DNA of 64,000 nucleotides from Frigidibacter sp. ROC022 (GTDB taxonomy: Bacteria; Pseudomonadota; Alphaproteobacteria; Rhodobacterales; Rhodobacteraceae), in NCBI RefSeq assembly GCF_024723735.1, contig NZ_JANQDU010000001.1:434001-498000 (forward strand). Direction: 5' to 3'. The notes beneath the pieces are model-generated. The model was not told the origin of the DNA and did no database searches. It was given only the letters and a program-made list of their open reading frames with translations. A program made the position numbers and the translations under genes. How positions within the stretch are numbered: position 1 is the stretch's first letter; each line of letters starts with the position of its first letter. Below, in pieces: positions 55,165 through 64,000 of the stretch.

Positions 55165-55214
55165 TTTCGCAACTTTGCAGGGTCCAGTCTACGCTTTGCA
55201 AAGTCGTTGCGAAA
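55165..55214. promoter_or_regulatory. PccR-type binding sites before pccR
   Basis: TTTGCAAA (55195-55202), four bases, then TTGCGAAA (55207-55214) reproduces the R. sphaeroides TTTGCAAA-N4-TTTGCAAA pattern with one substitution. A second weaker pair, TTTCGCAA (55165-55172) and TTTGCAGG (55174-55181), is nearer the gene. Confidence 0.7.
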
Positions 55215-55227
55215 GGCCGGTGCCGGA

Positions 55228-56448
55228 TCAGCTCTGCCCGGCCAGGCCGCGGGTCCGGGCAATGACGAAAAGGATCGCGCCGACGGCGCCCGCCGCGCAG
55301 GACATCATCAGCCACAACAGCGGCATGGCGCCGGATTCGACGGTCAGGAAGGCGCCCGAGGCCGCCGCCGCGACGGCGCCTCCGGCCACCTGCAGCGCGC
55401 CGCCCAGCCCGGCGGCGCTGCCCGCCAGCAAGGGCCGCACCGAAAGCGTGCCGGCAATCGTGTTGGGCAGGGTCATGCCGTTGCCGACCGCCACCAGGCT
55501 CATCAGGCCGAAGAAGGGCACCGGCCCGCCGTGGCCAAGCGCGAAGATGACCAGCTCCAGAAGCGCGCCGGTGGCCGCGACCATGCAGCCCGCCAGCACC
55601 ATCCGGTTGATTCCCATGGCCACCGAGAAGCGCCCGGACAGGAAATTGCCGAAGAAATAGCCGATGGCCGGGACCCCCAGGCCGATGCCCAGCCCGGTCG
55701 GGCTGAGCCCGAACAGGGTGACGCCGACAAAGGGCGCGCCGCCGAGATAGGCAAAGAACAGCCCCGAGGACAGCATCGCGCAGAGCGTGTAGCCCCAGAA
55801 CCGGGGCGAGGTCAGCAGCTCGGGGTATTCGGATATCTGGTCGCGGAAGCTGCGGCCCTTGCTGCGGGCGGTCTCGCCCAGGTCGGTGTAGATCAGCCCC
55901 GTCACCACGACGCCGATCAGCAGCAGCGCCCAGAAGCAGGCCTTCCAGCCGAAGGCGTCGTTCAGGATTCCGCCCAAGGTCGGGCCGATCAGCGGCACCA
56001 CCGACATGCCCATCATGACATAGCCGATCATGGCCGCGCTCTGGTCCGAGTCATGGATGTCGCGCACCACGGCGCGGCTCAGCACCATGCCGACGACGAC
56101 GGTGGATTGCAGCATCCGGAACAGCAGGAAGACTGCGACCGAACCGGCCAGGATGCAGCCCAGCGTGGCGAGGATGAAGATCGCGAAGCCGCCCAGCATG
56201 ACCGGCCGCCGCCCGTAGCGGTCGCTCAGCGGGCCGACCACCAGCTGCAGCATCGCGTTGCCGGCCAGATAGAGCGAGACCGAGAGTTGCAGCACCCAGT
56301 ATTCGGCGTGGAAATACTCGGTCATCGCCGGCAGCGACGGCAGGTAGATCGACATCGACAGCGCCGACAGAGAGGTGACGATGACCAGCGTGGCGATATG
56401 CGGCGCGGTGGTCCGGTCGAGAAAACGAGGGGCTGGCATATCAGTCAT
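55228..56448 (-). CDS. MFS multidrug exporter (Bcr/CflA family)
   Basis: A 406-residue, 12-helix major facilitator. The start ATG 56446-56448 is preferred over an upstream TTG. It shows MSIYLPSLPAMTEYF, the motif A GPLSDRYGRRPVMLGG and a C-terminal half with FFAYLGGAPFVGVTLFGLSP, close to Bcr/CflA drug exporters. It is divergent from pccB and shares a promoter region holding TTTGCAAA sites; pccR follows downstream on the same strand. A link to propionate metabolism, for example acid efflux, is possible but unproven. Confidence 0.88.
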   Translation of the reverse strand: MTDMPAPRFLDRTTAPHIATLVIVTSLSALSMSIYLPSLPAMTEYFHAEYWVLQLSVSLYLAGNAMLQLVVGPLSDRYGRRPVMLGGFAIFILATLGCILAGSVAVFLLFRMLQSTVVVGMVLSRAVVRDIHDSDQSAAMIGYVMMGMSVVPLIGPTLGGILNDAFGWKACFWALLLIGVVVTGLIYTDLGETARSKGRSFRDQISEYPELLTSPRFWGYTLCAMLSSGLFFAYLGGAPFVGVTLFGLSPTGLGIGLGVPAIGYFFGNFLSGRFSVAMGINRMVLAGCMVAATGALLELVIFALGHGGPVPFFGLMSLVAVGNGMTLPNTIAGTLSVRPLLAGSAAGLGGALQVAGGAVAAAASGAFLTVESGAMPLLWLMMSCAAGAVGAILFVIARTRGLAGQS

Positions 56449-56560
56449 GACCAAAGGGACTTAGGCCGGAGGGGCCGGGGTCGTCCAGTCTCATTCGCTC
56501 GGCGGAGGTGGCTTTGTCGGGGGCGGCCATGACCCCGGCGAGGTGGCAGGTGACGGGAAA

Positions 56561-56609
56561 TTTGCACTCTTTGCAGTTCGCAATCGAAAGTCTGCAAACA
56601 CTTTGCAAA
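56561..56609. promoter_or_regulatory. PccR-type site cluster upstream of pccB
   Basis: The best pair is TCTGCAAA (56591-56598) and TTTGCAAA (56602-56609). Upstream half-sites are TTTGCACT (56561-56568) and TTTGCAGT (56570-56577). The cluster lies 70-120 bp before the pccB ATG and about 110 bp before the divergent MFS start. Confidence 0.72.
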
Positions 56610-56677
56610 TATCCGGCTTGGCGCTTTCGAAAATGCCCCTCTGCCTGTAGTCTGCCTGAAAACGAGGGACTCGGTCG

Positions 56678-58207
56678 ATGGATATTCTGCAAGAGCTCGA
56701 AGACCGCCGCGCGACGGCCCGGCTGGGTGGCGGCGAAAAGCGGATCGCGGCGCAGCACGCCCGCGGCAAGCTGACGGCGCGGGAGCGGATCGAGCTGCTG
56801 CTCGACGATGGCAGCTTCGAAGAGTTCGACATGTTCGTCGCGCATCGCTGCACCGATTTCGGGATGCAGGACAGCCGCCCGCCCGGAGACGGCGTGGTCA
56901 CCGGCTGGGGCACCGTCAACGGCCGGATGGTCTATGTCTTCAGCCAGGATTTCACCGTGTTCGGCGGCTCGCTTTCCGAAACCCATGCCCAGAAGATCTG
57001 CAAGATCATGGACATGGCGATGCAGAACGGCGCCCCGGTGATCGGGCTGAACGATTCCGGCGGGGCGCGGATTCAGGAAGGCGTCGCCAGCCTGGCCGGC
57101 TATGCCGAGGTCTTTCAGCGCAACATCATGGCCTCGGGCGTGGTGCCGCAGATCAGCGTCATCATGGGCCCCTGCGCGGGCGGCGCGGTCTACAGCCCGG
57201 CGATGACCGATTTCATCTTCATGGTCCGCGACAGTTCCTACATGTTCGTGACCGGCCCCGATGTGGTCAAGACCGTGACCAACGAGGTCGTCACCGCGGA
57301 AGAGTTGGGCGGCGCCGCGACCCATACCAGGAAATCCTCGGTCGCCGATGCCGCCTTCGAGAACGATGTCGAGGCGCTGACCGAGGTGCGGCGGCTGATC
57401 GACTTTCTGCCGGTCAACAACCGGACCAAGCCGCCGGTCCGGCCCTTCTTCGACGATCCGAACCGGACCGAGCCCAGCCTCGACACCCTGATCCCGGACA
57501 ATCCGAACCAGCCCTACGACATGAAGGAGCTGATCGGCAAACTGGCGGACGAGGGCGACTTCTACGAGCTTCAGGCCGATTTCGCCAAGAACATCCTGAC
57601 CGGGTTCATCCGGCTGGAAGGTTCGACCGTCGGGGTGGTGGCCAACCAGCCGCTGGTGCTGGCCGGCTGTCTCGACATCGACTCCAGCCGCAAGGCGGCA
57701 CGCTTCGTGCGGTTCTGCGATGCCTTCGAGATTCCGATCCTGACCCTGGTCGACGTGCCGGGCTTTCTGCCGGGCACCAGTCAGGAATATGGCGGCGTCA
57801 TCAAGCACGGGGCGAAGCTGCTTTTCGCCTATGGCGAGGCGACGGTGCCCAAAGTCACGGTCATCACCCGCAAGGCCTATGGCGGGGCCTATGACGTGAT
57901 GGCCTCGAAGCATCTGCGCGGCGATTTCAACTATGCCTGGCCGACGGCGCAGATCGCGGTGATGGGGGCCAAGGGGGCGACGGAGATTCTCTATCGCTCG
58001 GAACTGGGCGATCCCGAGAAGATCGCGCAGCGGACCAAGGATTACGAGGACCGTTTCGCCAATCCCTTCGTGGCGGCGGAAAAGGGGTTCATCGACGAGG
58101 TGATCCAGCCGCATTCGACACGCAAGCGGGTCTGCCGGGCCTTTGCCTCGCTGCGCGGCAAGTCGCTGACGAACCCGTGGAAGAAGCACGACAACATTCC
58201 GCTGTGA
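56678..58207 (+). CDS. pccB: propionyl-CoA carboxylase beta subunit (carboxyltransferase)
   Basis: A 509-residue carboxyltransferase that moves CO2 from biotin to propionyl-CoA, giving (S)-methylmalonyl-CoA. It shows [23 protein letters not shown] at the N-terminus, [20 protein letters not shown], the acyl-CoA oxyanion loops [11 protein letters not shown] and [12 protein letters not shown], and in the C-terminal half [24 protein letters not shown] and [17 protein letters not shown]. It partners PccA encoded at 59781. PccR-type sites stand upstream. Confidence 0.96.
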   Translation: MDILQELEDRRATARLGGGEKRIAAQHARGKLTARERIELLLDDGSFEEFDMFVAHRCTDFGMQDSRPPGDGVVTGWGTVNGRMVYVFSQDFTVFGGSLSETHAQKICKIMDMAMQNGAPVIGLNDSGGARIQEGVASLAGYAEVFQRNIMASGVVPQISVIMGPCAGGAVYSPAMTDFIFMVRDSSYMFVTGPDVVKTVTNEVVTAEELGGAATHTRKSSVADAAFENDVEALTEVRRLIDFLPVNNRTKPPVRPFFDDPNRTEPSLDTLIPDNPNQPYDMKELIGKLADEGDFYELQADFAKNILTGFIRLEGSTVGVVANQPLVLAGCLDIDSSRKAARFVRFCDAFEIPILTLVDVPGFLPGTSQEYGGVIKHGAKLLFAYGEATVPKVTVITRKAYGGAYDVMASKHLRGDFNYAWPTAQIAVMGAKGATEILYRSELGDPEKIAQRTKDYEDRFANPFVAAEKGFIDEVIQPHSTRKRVCRAFASLRGKSLTNPWKKHDNIPL

Positions 58208-58271
58208 GGGGCAGGGCGATGGCGCAGAGCGATGGACAGGGGCAGGGCGGTTCCCGCCGCCGGGGCGCCGG

Positions 58272-58712
58272 ATGAAATGGCTGCGTCCCGCCTTCGCCTT
58301 CGCGCTGGCCTGTGCGGCGGCGGCCTGGGTGCTGCTGAAGCCGGCCCCGCCGCCCGAGCCCGCCTTCGATCTGCCGGTGGTCGAGGTGCCTTCGGGCCAG
58401 GCGATCTATTTCGCCGAGGTGATCCGGTCCGAGCGCGGCGCCGCCGGGCTGGTCTATCGGTTCCGCTTCATCGCGCCGGGGATCGCGCGCGACGGCGGCA
58501 CGGTCACGCCCGAGCAGGCGCGCGACGACATGCAGGCGCTCTGCGACGGCTTCGGGATCGACCATCTGCCCAGCATGGGGCCGACACCGGGGCAGCTGAT
58601 CATCTCGCTGTCGGATCGCGCCACCGCCTTTGGCGAGCCGGCGCCCGAGGCGACCCAGTATTTCGAGGCCTACCGGGTCGAAGACGGCAAATGTGTTTGG
58701 GAGATGTTCTGA
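58272..58712 (+). CDS. hypothetical exported or membrane-anchored protein in the pcc locus
   Basis: A 146-residue protein. Residues 4-22 (LRPAFAFALACAAAAWVLL) are a signal or anchor helix, followed by a Pro-rich spacer and a compact domain of about 110 residues with two Cys (ALCDGFG and GKCVWEMF). It resembles small uncharacterised proteins kept next to pccB in Rhodobacteraceae; a DUF6497-type assignment is possible. TGATG overlap couples it to the next ORF. Function unknown. Confidence 0.72.
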   Translation: MKWLRPAFAFALACAAAAWVLLKPAPPPEPAFDLPVVEVPSGQAIYFAEVIRSERGAAGLVYRFRFIAPGIARDGGTVTPEQARDDMQALCDGFGIDHLPSMGPTPGQLIISLSDRATAFGEPAPEATQYFEAYRVEDGKCVWEMF

Positions 58713-59074
58713 TGGCACGCGAAGACATGGTGAAACATCGCGGCTTTCCGGGACGGTTGCCGGGCAGCGATCATCAGTTCGTGGTGCGCCGGGCCAATCC
58801 GAAGGGGCCCTCGCCGATCGTGGCGCGCGACCGTTATGCCGACCGCCGCCCGATCGACCGCGCCGCCGATCGGGCCTTTCTGGCGGCGCTGATCGAGCAT
58901 TTCGGCGAAGAACCCTTCGTGCGCGGCAATCTGGACGCCGGGCGGATCGGCTGGCTGTTCGGCCGCGAGGTGGTGGCGGTGGACGACCCCTTCGATCCGA
59001 AAAGCTATGACGCGCTGCTGCGGGTCGATCTTGCGAAGGCCCGGGCGAGCTTTCCGGAGCTGTTCGAGGAATGA
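58712..59074 (+). CDS. hypothetical cytoplasmic protein in the pcc locus
   Basis: A 120-residue soluble, Arg/Asp-rich protein starting in the stop codon of the preceding gene. DHQFVVRRANPKGPSPIVARDRYADRRPIDRAADRAFLAAL and FVRGNLDAGRIGWLFGREVVAVDDPFDP (each continuous over the protein) look like a small globular domain with no known catalytic motif. It lies before the terminator at 59247, so it ends the pccB transcript. Function unknown. Confidence 0.65.
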   Translation: MAREDMVKHRGFPGRLPGSDHQFVVRRANPKGPSPIVARDRYADRRPIDRAADRAFLAALIEHFGEEPFVRGNLDAGRIGWLFGREVVAVDDPFDPKSYDALLRVDLAKARASFPELFEE

Positions 59075-59246
59075 GCATCTTTCCGCCATCACTGCGCGGG
59101 TTTCGGCAGGTTCGTGCCCATTTCGCGGCGGCGGAGGTTTCGCCGTTTCGCGGCGGGACCGGCTGCGCCAATGTCGGTTCTGCGGCAGGTCCCTCCAGCA
59201 AGTTTCCTGCCGCATATTGTCAAGACCGTTACCCTTCCCCTTCTAC

Positions 59247-59279
59247 CTGGTCTGGCCCCAAAAGGGTCAGACCAGTTTT
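59247..59279 (+). terminator. rho-independent terminator of the pccB transcript
   Basis: A 12-bp stem (59247-59258 with 59264-59275, one G-T pair) and a 5-base loop are followed by TTTT. It separates pccB and the two small ORFs from the lipoprotein and pccA. Confidence 0.85.
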
Positions 59280-59356
59280 CCCCGGGGTGGGGTCGACCCG
59301 GGCGGCCGGCGTTTGGCAAGGCGCTGCCGACGCCACCGTAGGTTGCGAATTTTCCG

Positions 59357-59384
59357 TTGGCGCGGCGCGAAATCGTGCTACAAT
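59357..59384 (+). promoter_or_regulatory. sigma-70-like promoter of the lipoprotein gene
   Basis: TTGGCG (59357-59362) and TACAAT (59379-59384) are 16 bases apart, about 37 bases before the ATG of the small lipoprotein gene. This implies independent transcription after the upstream terminator. Confidence 0.65.
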
Positions 59385-59420
59385 CGCGGCCAATAAGACC
59401 AAACAAACGAGCAGGTTATC

Positions 59421-59627
59421 ATGGAACGTCTTTTTGCTGTCGCGGCCATCTCCGCGGTTCTCGGGCTGTCGGCCTGTGGCACCACCGATCTCGAGCGCGG
59501 GGTTACCGGCGCGGCGATCGGCGCCGGTGCGGCCAGCCTCACCGGCAATGATCCCGTCGTCGGCGCCGCCGTCGGCGGTTCGGTCGGGGTGTTGTGCGAC
59601 AACGTGGCACCGCAGTACTGCCGCTGA
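59421..59627 (+). CDS. small glycine-rich lipoprotein
   Basis: A 68-residue protein with a lipoprotein signal MERLFAVAAISAVLGLSAC (lipobox LSAC, Cys19). A Gly/Ala repeat segment GVTGAAIGAGAASLTGNDP and VVGAAVGGSVGV, like a glycine zipper, follows, and it ends with two Cys (LCDNVAPQYC) that could form a disulfide. It is probably an outer-membrane or periplasmic surface lipoprotein. It has its own promoter and sits between the pccB and pccA transcripts. Confidence 0.8.
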   Translation: MERLFAVAAISAVLGLSACGTTDLERGVTGAAIGAGAASLTGNDPVVGAAVGGSVGVLCDNVAPQYCR

Positions 59628-59780
59628 CCTGATCCGGCGCGCCCGCGCGGCGCGCCTCTACTCCATCGAAACGGCCATTGGCGCTTGTCGCGCCGGTGGC
59701 CGTTTTGCGTTTTCCGATCGGCCCGCGGCTGCCGCGGGCGCGTTGCGACCGCCGGGAGCATGCCCGGGCAAGGGGGACAG

Positions 59781-61781
<2,001 letters not shown>

Positions 61782-61797
61782 CCCCGGTGGCGCGCCT

Positions 61798-62316
61798 CTA
61801 TTGCGACAGATTGCGGGCCCGGGCGTCGGCGTCCCGGGCGTCACGCAGCTCTTCCTGGCGCAGCGGGGTCTTGTCGATGGCGCGTGTGATCTCGCGTACG
61901 TCCCAGGGCGAGGGCTTGCGCAGCAACACCCGCCCGTCCTTGTCCACGATCACCATGGCAAAGCCGCGCGGCCGCAGCTCGGTCCGGATCGCACTGCGGG
62001 CGGCGGGGTCGGTATCGGTCAGAACCACCACGTCGCGTTCGACCAGATCCTCGGGCCGGGCGGTCAGCAATTCGATCTGGCGGATATACGAGGGATCGAG
62101 CGGCGTATCGGCGAAGACCACGACAAGCCTCTTTCGCCAGAGGAAATCCTCGACCCGTTCATCTGTTATGGCGATCGGGAAGTGGTCGACCGTTTCGGCC
62201 TCGGCCTGCGGTGCGCCCTCGGCCGGCGGCGCATCGGTGGCGGCCAGCGCCTGCGCGGCGGCGGCCATCGGGAACAGGGCCAGGGCCAGGCCCAGAATGA
62301 TCGACGTAAAGCGCAT
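61798..62316 (-). CDS. DUF4174-family secreted protein
   Basis: A 172-residue protein with signal peptide cut after AAAAQA near residue 23 and GGAGG before the ATG. The domain [46 protein letters not shown] (a continuous block at about 57-105), then [23 protein letters not shown], matches DUF4174, a thioredoxin-like fold without CxxC. Function is not known. It is transcribed against pccA and divergent from the mutase gene. Confidence 0.82.
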   Translation of the reverse strand: MRFTSIILGLALALFPMAAAAQALAATDAPPAEGAPQAEAETVDHFPIAITDERVEDFLWRKRLVVVFADTPLDPSYIRQIELLTARPEDLVERDVVVLTDTDPAARSAIRTELRPRGFAMVIVDKDGRVLLRKPSPWDVREITRAIDKTPLRQEELRDARDADARARNLSQ

Positions 62317-62409
62317 CAGTCCTCCAGTTGCCTTCGATATAGGACCTTTGGGGCGGGATGCGAAGGGCAAGAGCTGCGACATGCAGCGACATGCAGAGGA
62401 GTTTCGGGG

Positions 62410-64000
62410 ATGAGTGGCACCGAAAGCTGGCGCAAGCAGGCGCAAAAGGAGCTGAAGGGGCGCGATCCCGACAGCCTCACCTGGGAAACGCCGGAAGGCA
62501 TCAAGGTGGCGCCGGTCTATCGCGCCGAGGATCTGGAGGGCCTGCCGCAGCTGGGCAGCGCACCGGGGGCGCCGCCCTATACCCGAGGCCCGAAGGCGAC
62601 GATGTATGCCGGCCGGCCCTGGACGATCCGGCAATATGCGGGCTTCTCCACCGCCGAGGAATCCAACGCCTTCTACCGCAAGGCGCTGGCCGCCGGGCAG
62701 CAGGGCGTGTCGGTCGCCTTCGATCTGGCGACGCATCGCGGCTATGACAGCGATCATCCGCGGGTCGAGGGCGATGTCGGCAAGGCGGGCGTCGCGATCG
62801 ACAGCGTCGAGGACATGAAGCGGCTGTTCGACGGTATCCCGCTGGGCGAGGTCTCGGTCTCGATGACGATGAACGGCGCGGTGATCCCGGTGCTGGCCAG
62901 CTTCATCGTCGCCGGCGAAGAGCAGGGGGTCGACCGGGCGGCGCTGTCGGGGACCATCCAGAACGACGTTCTGAAAGAGTTCATGGTGCGCAACACCTAT
63001 ATCTATCCGCCCGAGCCTTCGATGCGGATCGTCAGCGACATCATCGCCTATACCGCCGAGAACATGCCGAAGTTCAACTCGATCTCGATCTCGGGCTATC
63101 ATATGCAGGAGGCGGGCGCGAACCTGGTGCAGGAGCTGGCCTTCACCCTGGCCGATGGCAAGGAATATGTCCGCGCCGCGATTGCGCGGGGCATGGATGT
63201 CGATGCCTTTGCCGGGCGGTTGTCGTTCTTCTTCTGCATCGGGATGAATTTCTTCATGGAGGCCGCCAAGCTGCGCGCGGCGCGGTTCCTCTGGCACCGG
63301 ATCATGTCGGGCTTCGGGGCCAGGAAGCCGGGGTCTCTGGTGCTGCGCACCCATTGCCAGACCTCCGGCGTCAGCCTGCAGGAACAGGATCCCTACAACA
63401 ACGTGGTCCGCACCGCCTTCGAGGCGATGTCGGCGGTGCTGGGCGGCACCCAGTCGCTGCATACCAACAGCTTTGACGAGGCGATTGCCCTGCCGACCGA
63501 GTTCTCGGCCCGGATCGCGCGCAACACCCAGCTGATCCTGCAGCATGAGACCGGCGTGACCAAGGTCGTCGATCCGCTGGCCGGCTCCTACTACGTCGAG
63601 AGTCTGACGGCCGAGCTGATCGAGGCGGCGCAGGCGCTGATCGACGAGGTGGACGAGCTGGGCGGCATGACCAAGGCGGTCGCCAGCGGGATGCCGAAGC
63701 TGCGGATCGAGGAGGCGGCGGCGCGGCGCCAGGCGGCGATCGACCGCGGCGACGAGGTGATCGTCGGGGTGAACAAGTTCCGGCTCGAGCACGAAGACCC
63801 GGTCGAGACCCGCGAGATCGACAATTCGGCGGTGCGCGACGCCCAGGTGGCGGCGCTGGCGCGGTTGCGGGCGGAACGCGATGGCGCGGCCTGCGATGCG
63901 GCGCTTGCGGCGCTGGAAGCCGGCGCCCGGAGCGGCGACGGAAACCTTCTGGCCCTGGCGGTGGAAGCGGCCCGGGCCCGGGCCACGGTGGGAGAGATTT
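62410..64000 (+). CDS. scpA: methylmalonyl-CoA mutase (partial, cut by window end)
   Basis: At least 530 residues of the catalytic barrel, starting [21 protein letters not shown] with AGGAG upstream. It converts (R)-methylmalonyl-CoA to succinyl-CoA with adenosylcobalamin, completing the propionyl-CoA route begun by PccAB. Conserved parts are [49 protein letters not shown] (spread over about residues 75-125), [22 protein letters not shown] and [14 protein letters not shown]. The C-terminal cobalamin-binding domain lies beyond the window. Confidence 0.95.
   Translation, partial: MSGTESWRKQAQKELKGRDPDSLTWETPEGIKVAPVYRAEDLEGLPQLGSAPGAPPYTRGPKATMYAGRPWTIRQYAGFSTAEESNAFYRKALAAGQQGVSVAFDLATHRGYDSDHPRVEGDVGKAGVAIDSVEDMKRLFDGIPLGEVSVSMTMNGAVIPVLASFIVAGEEQGVDRAALSGTIQNDVLKEFMVRNTYIYPPEPSMRIVSDIIAYTAENMPKFNSISISGYHMQEAGANLVQELAFTLADGKEYVRAAIARGMDVDAFAGRLSFFFCIGMNFFMEAAKLRAARFLWHRIMSGFGARKPGSLVLRTHCQTSGVSLQEQDPYNNVVRTAFEAMSAVLGGTQSLHTNSFDEAIALPTEFSARIARNTQLILQHETGVTKVVDPLAGSYYVESLTAELIEAAQALIDEVDELGGMTKAVASGMPKLRIEEAAARRQAAIDRGDEVIVGVNKFRLEHEDPVETREIDNSAVRDAQVAALARLRAERDGAACDAALAALEAGARSGDGNLLALAVEAARARATVGEI

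Overview
This is a high-GC alphaproteobacterial chromosome segment, most likely a purple non-sulfur member of the Rhodobacteraceae (Rhodovulum/Rhodobacter type). The main reason is the uptake-hydrogenase cluster, which has exactly the gene order known from Rhodobacter capsulatus (hupTUV-hypF-hupSLC-hupDFGHJK-hypAB-hupR-hypCDE). The PccR-controlled propionyl-CoA module of the R. sphaeroides type supports the same placement. The assignment is by recognition of protein families; no search was run.

Layout. (1) 1-6240: the tail of an unidentified gene, tRNA-Leu(GAG), and a lower-GC genomic island. The island carries a large serine recombinase whose 3' end runs antisense through the tRNA, a small partner ORF, a two-gene cassette (GIY-YIG-like protein plus a YaaA/DUF6884-like protein), and a coupled pair of an Mrr-type type IV restriction endonuclease with a membrane protein of unknown function. 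It is a compact candidate defence island. (2) 6549-16090: a peptide/amide utilisation locus. A Dpp/Opp-type ABC importer is divergent from a GntR-type regulator, creatininase-family amidohydrolase, an in-frame SDR relic, a polysaccharide-deacetylase-fold hydrolase and an isoaspartyl peptidase. Five GTGNNACAC-like operator copies lie between the two arms. (3) 16139-22803: an AEC carrier and the conserved run MBL-fold hydrolase, tatD, holB, tmk, D,D-carboxypeptidase, SPOR lipoprotein, all on the minus strand. (4) tRNA-Ser(TGA).

(5) 23516-42866: H2 metabolism. HupU/HupV sense H2 and HupT is the kinase. HupR is an NtrC-type regulator with degenerate ATPase motifs. HupS/HupL/HupC form the membrane-bound hydrogenase; HupS has the extra cysteines of oxygen-tolerant group 1d enzymes. 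The remaining genes mature the NiFe centre. A 67-codon membrane ORF sits between hupL and hupC, and a strong terminator separates hupC from hupD. (6) 42958-44489: a pyridoxal kinase and a MOSC protein, then a gene-poor stretch with a very good promoter overlapping palindromes and a 42-codon ORF. (7) 45716-51472: a sugar-acid locus with an RbsABC-type importer, a galactonate-dehydratase-like enolase, an SDR and a convergent DHDPS-family lyase. (8) 51656-53504: rhodanese, TetR regulator and CoxG-like protein. (9) 53750-64000: PccR, an MFS exporter, pccB, two small ORFs, a lipoprotein gene with its own promoter, pccA, a DUF4174 protein and a methylmalonyl-CoA mutase cut by the window end. Together these convert propionyl-CoA to succinyl-CoA. 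TTTGCAAA-type PccR sites are visible in front of pccR and in the MFS/pccB divergent region.
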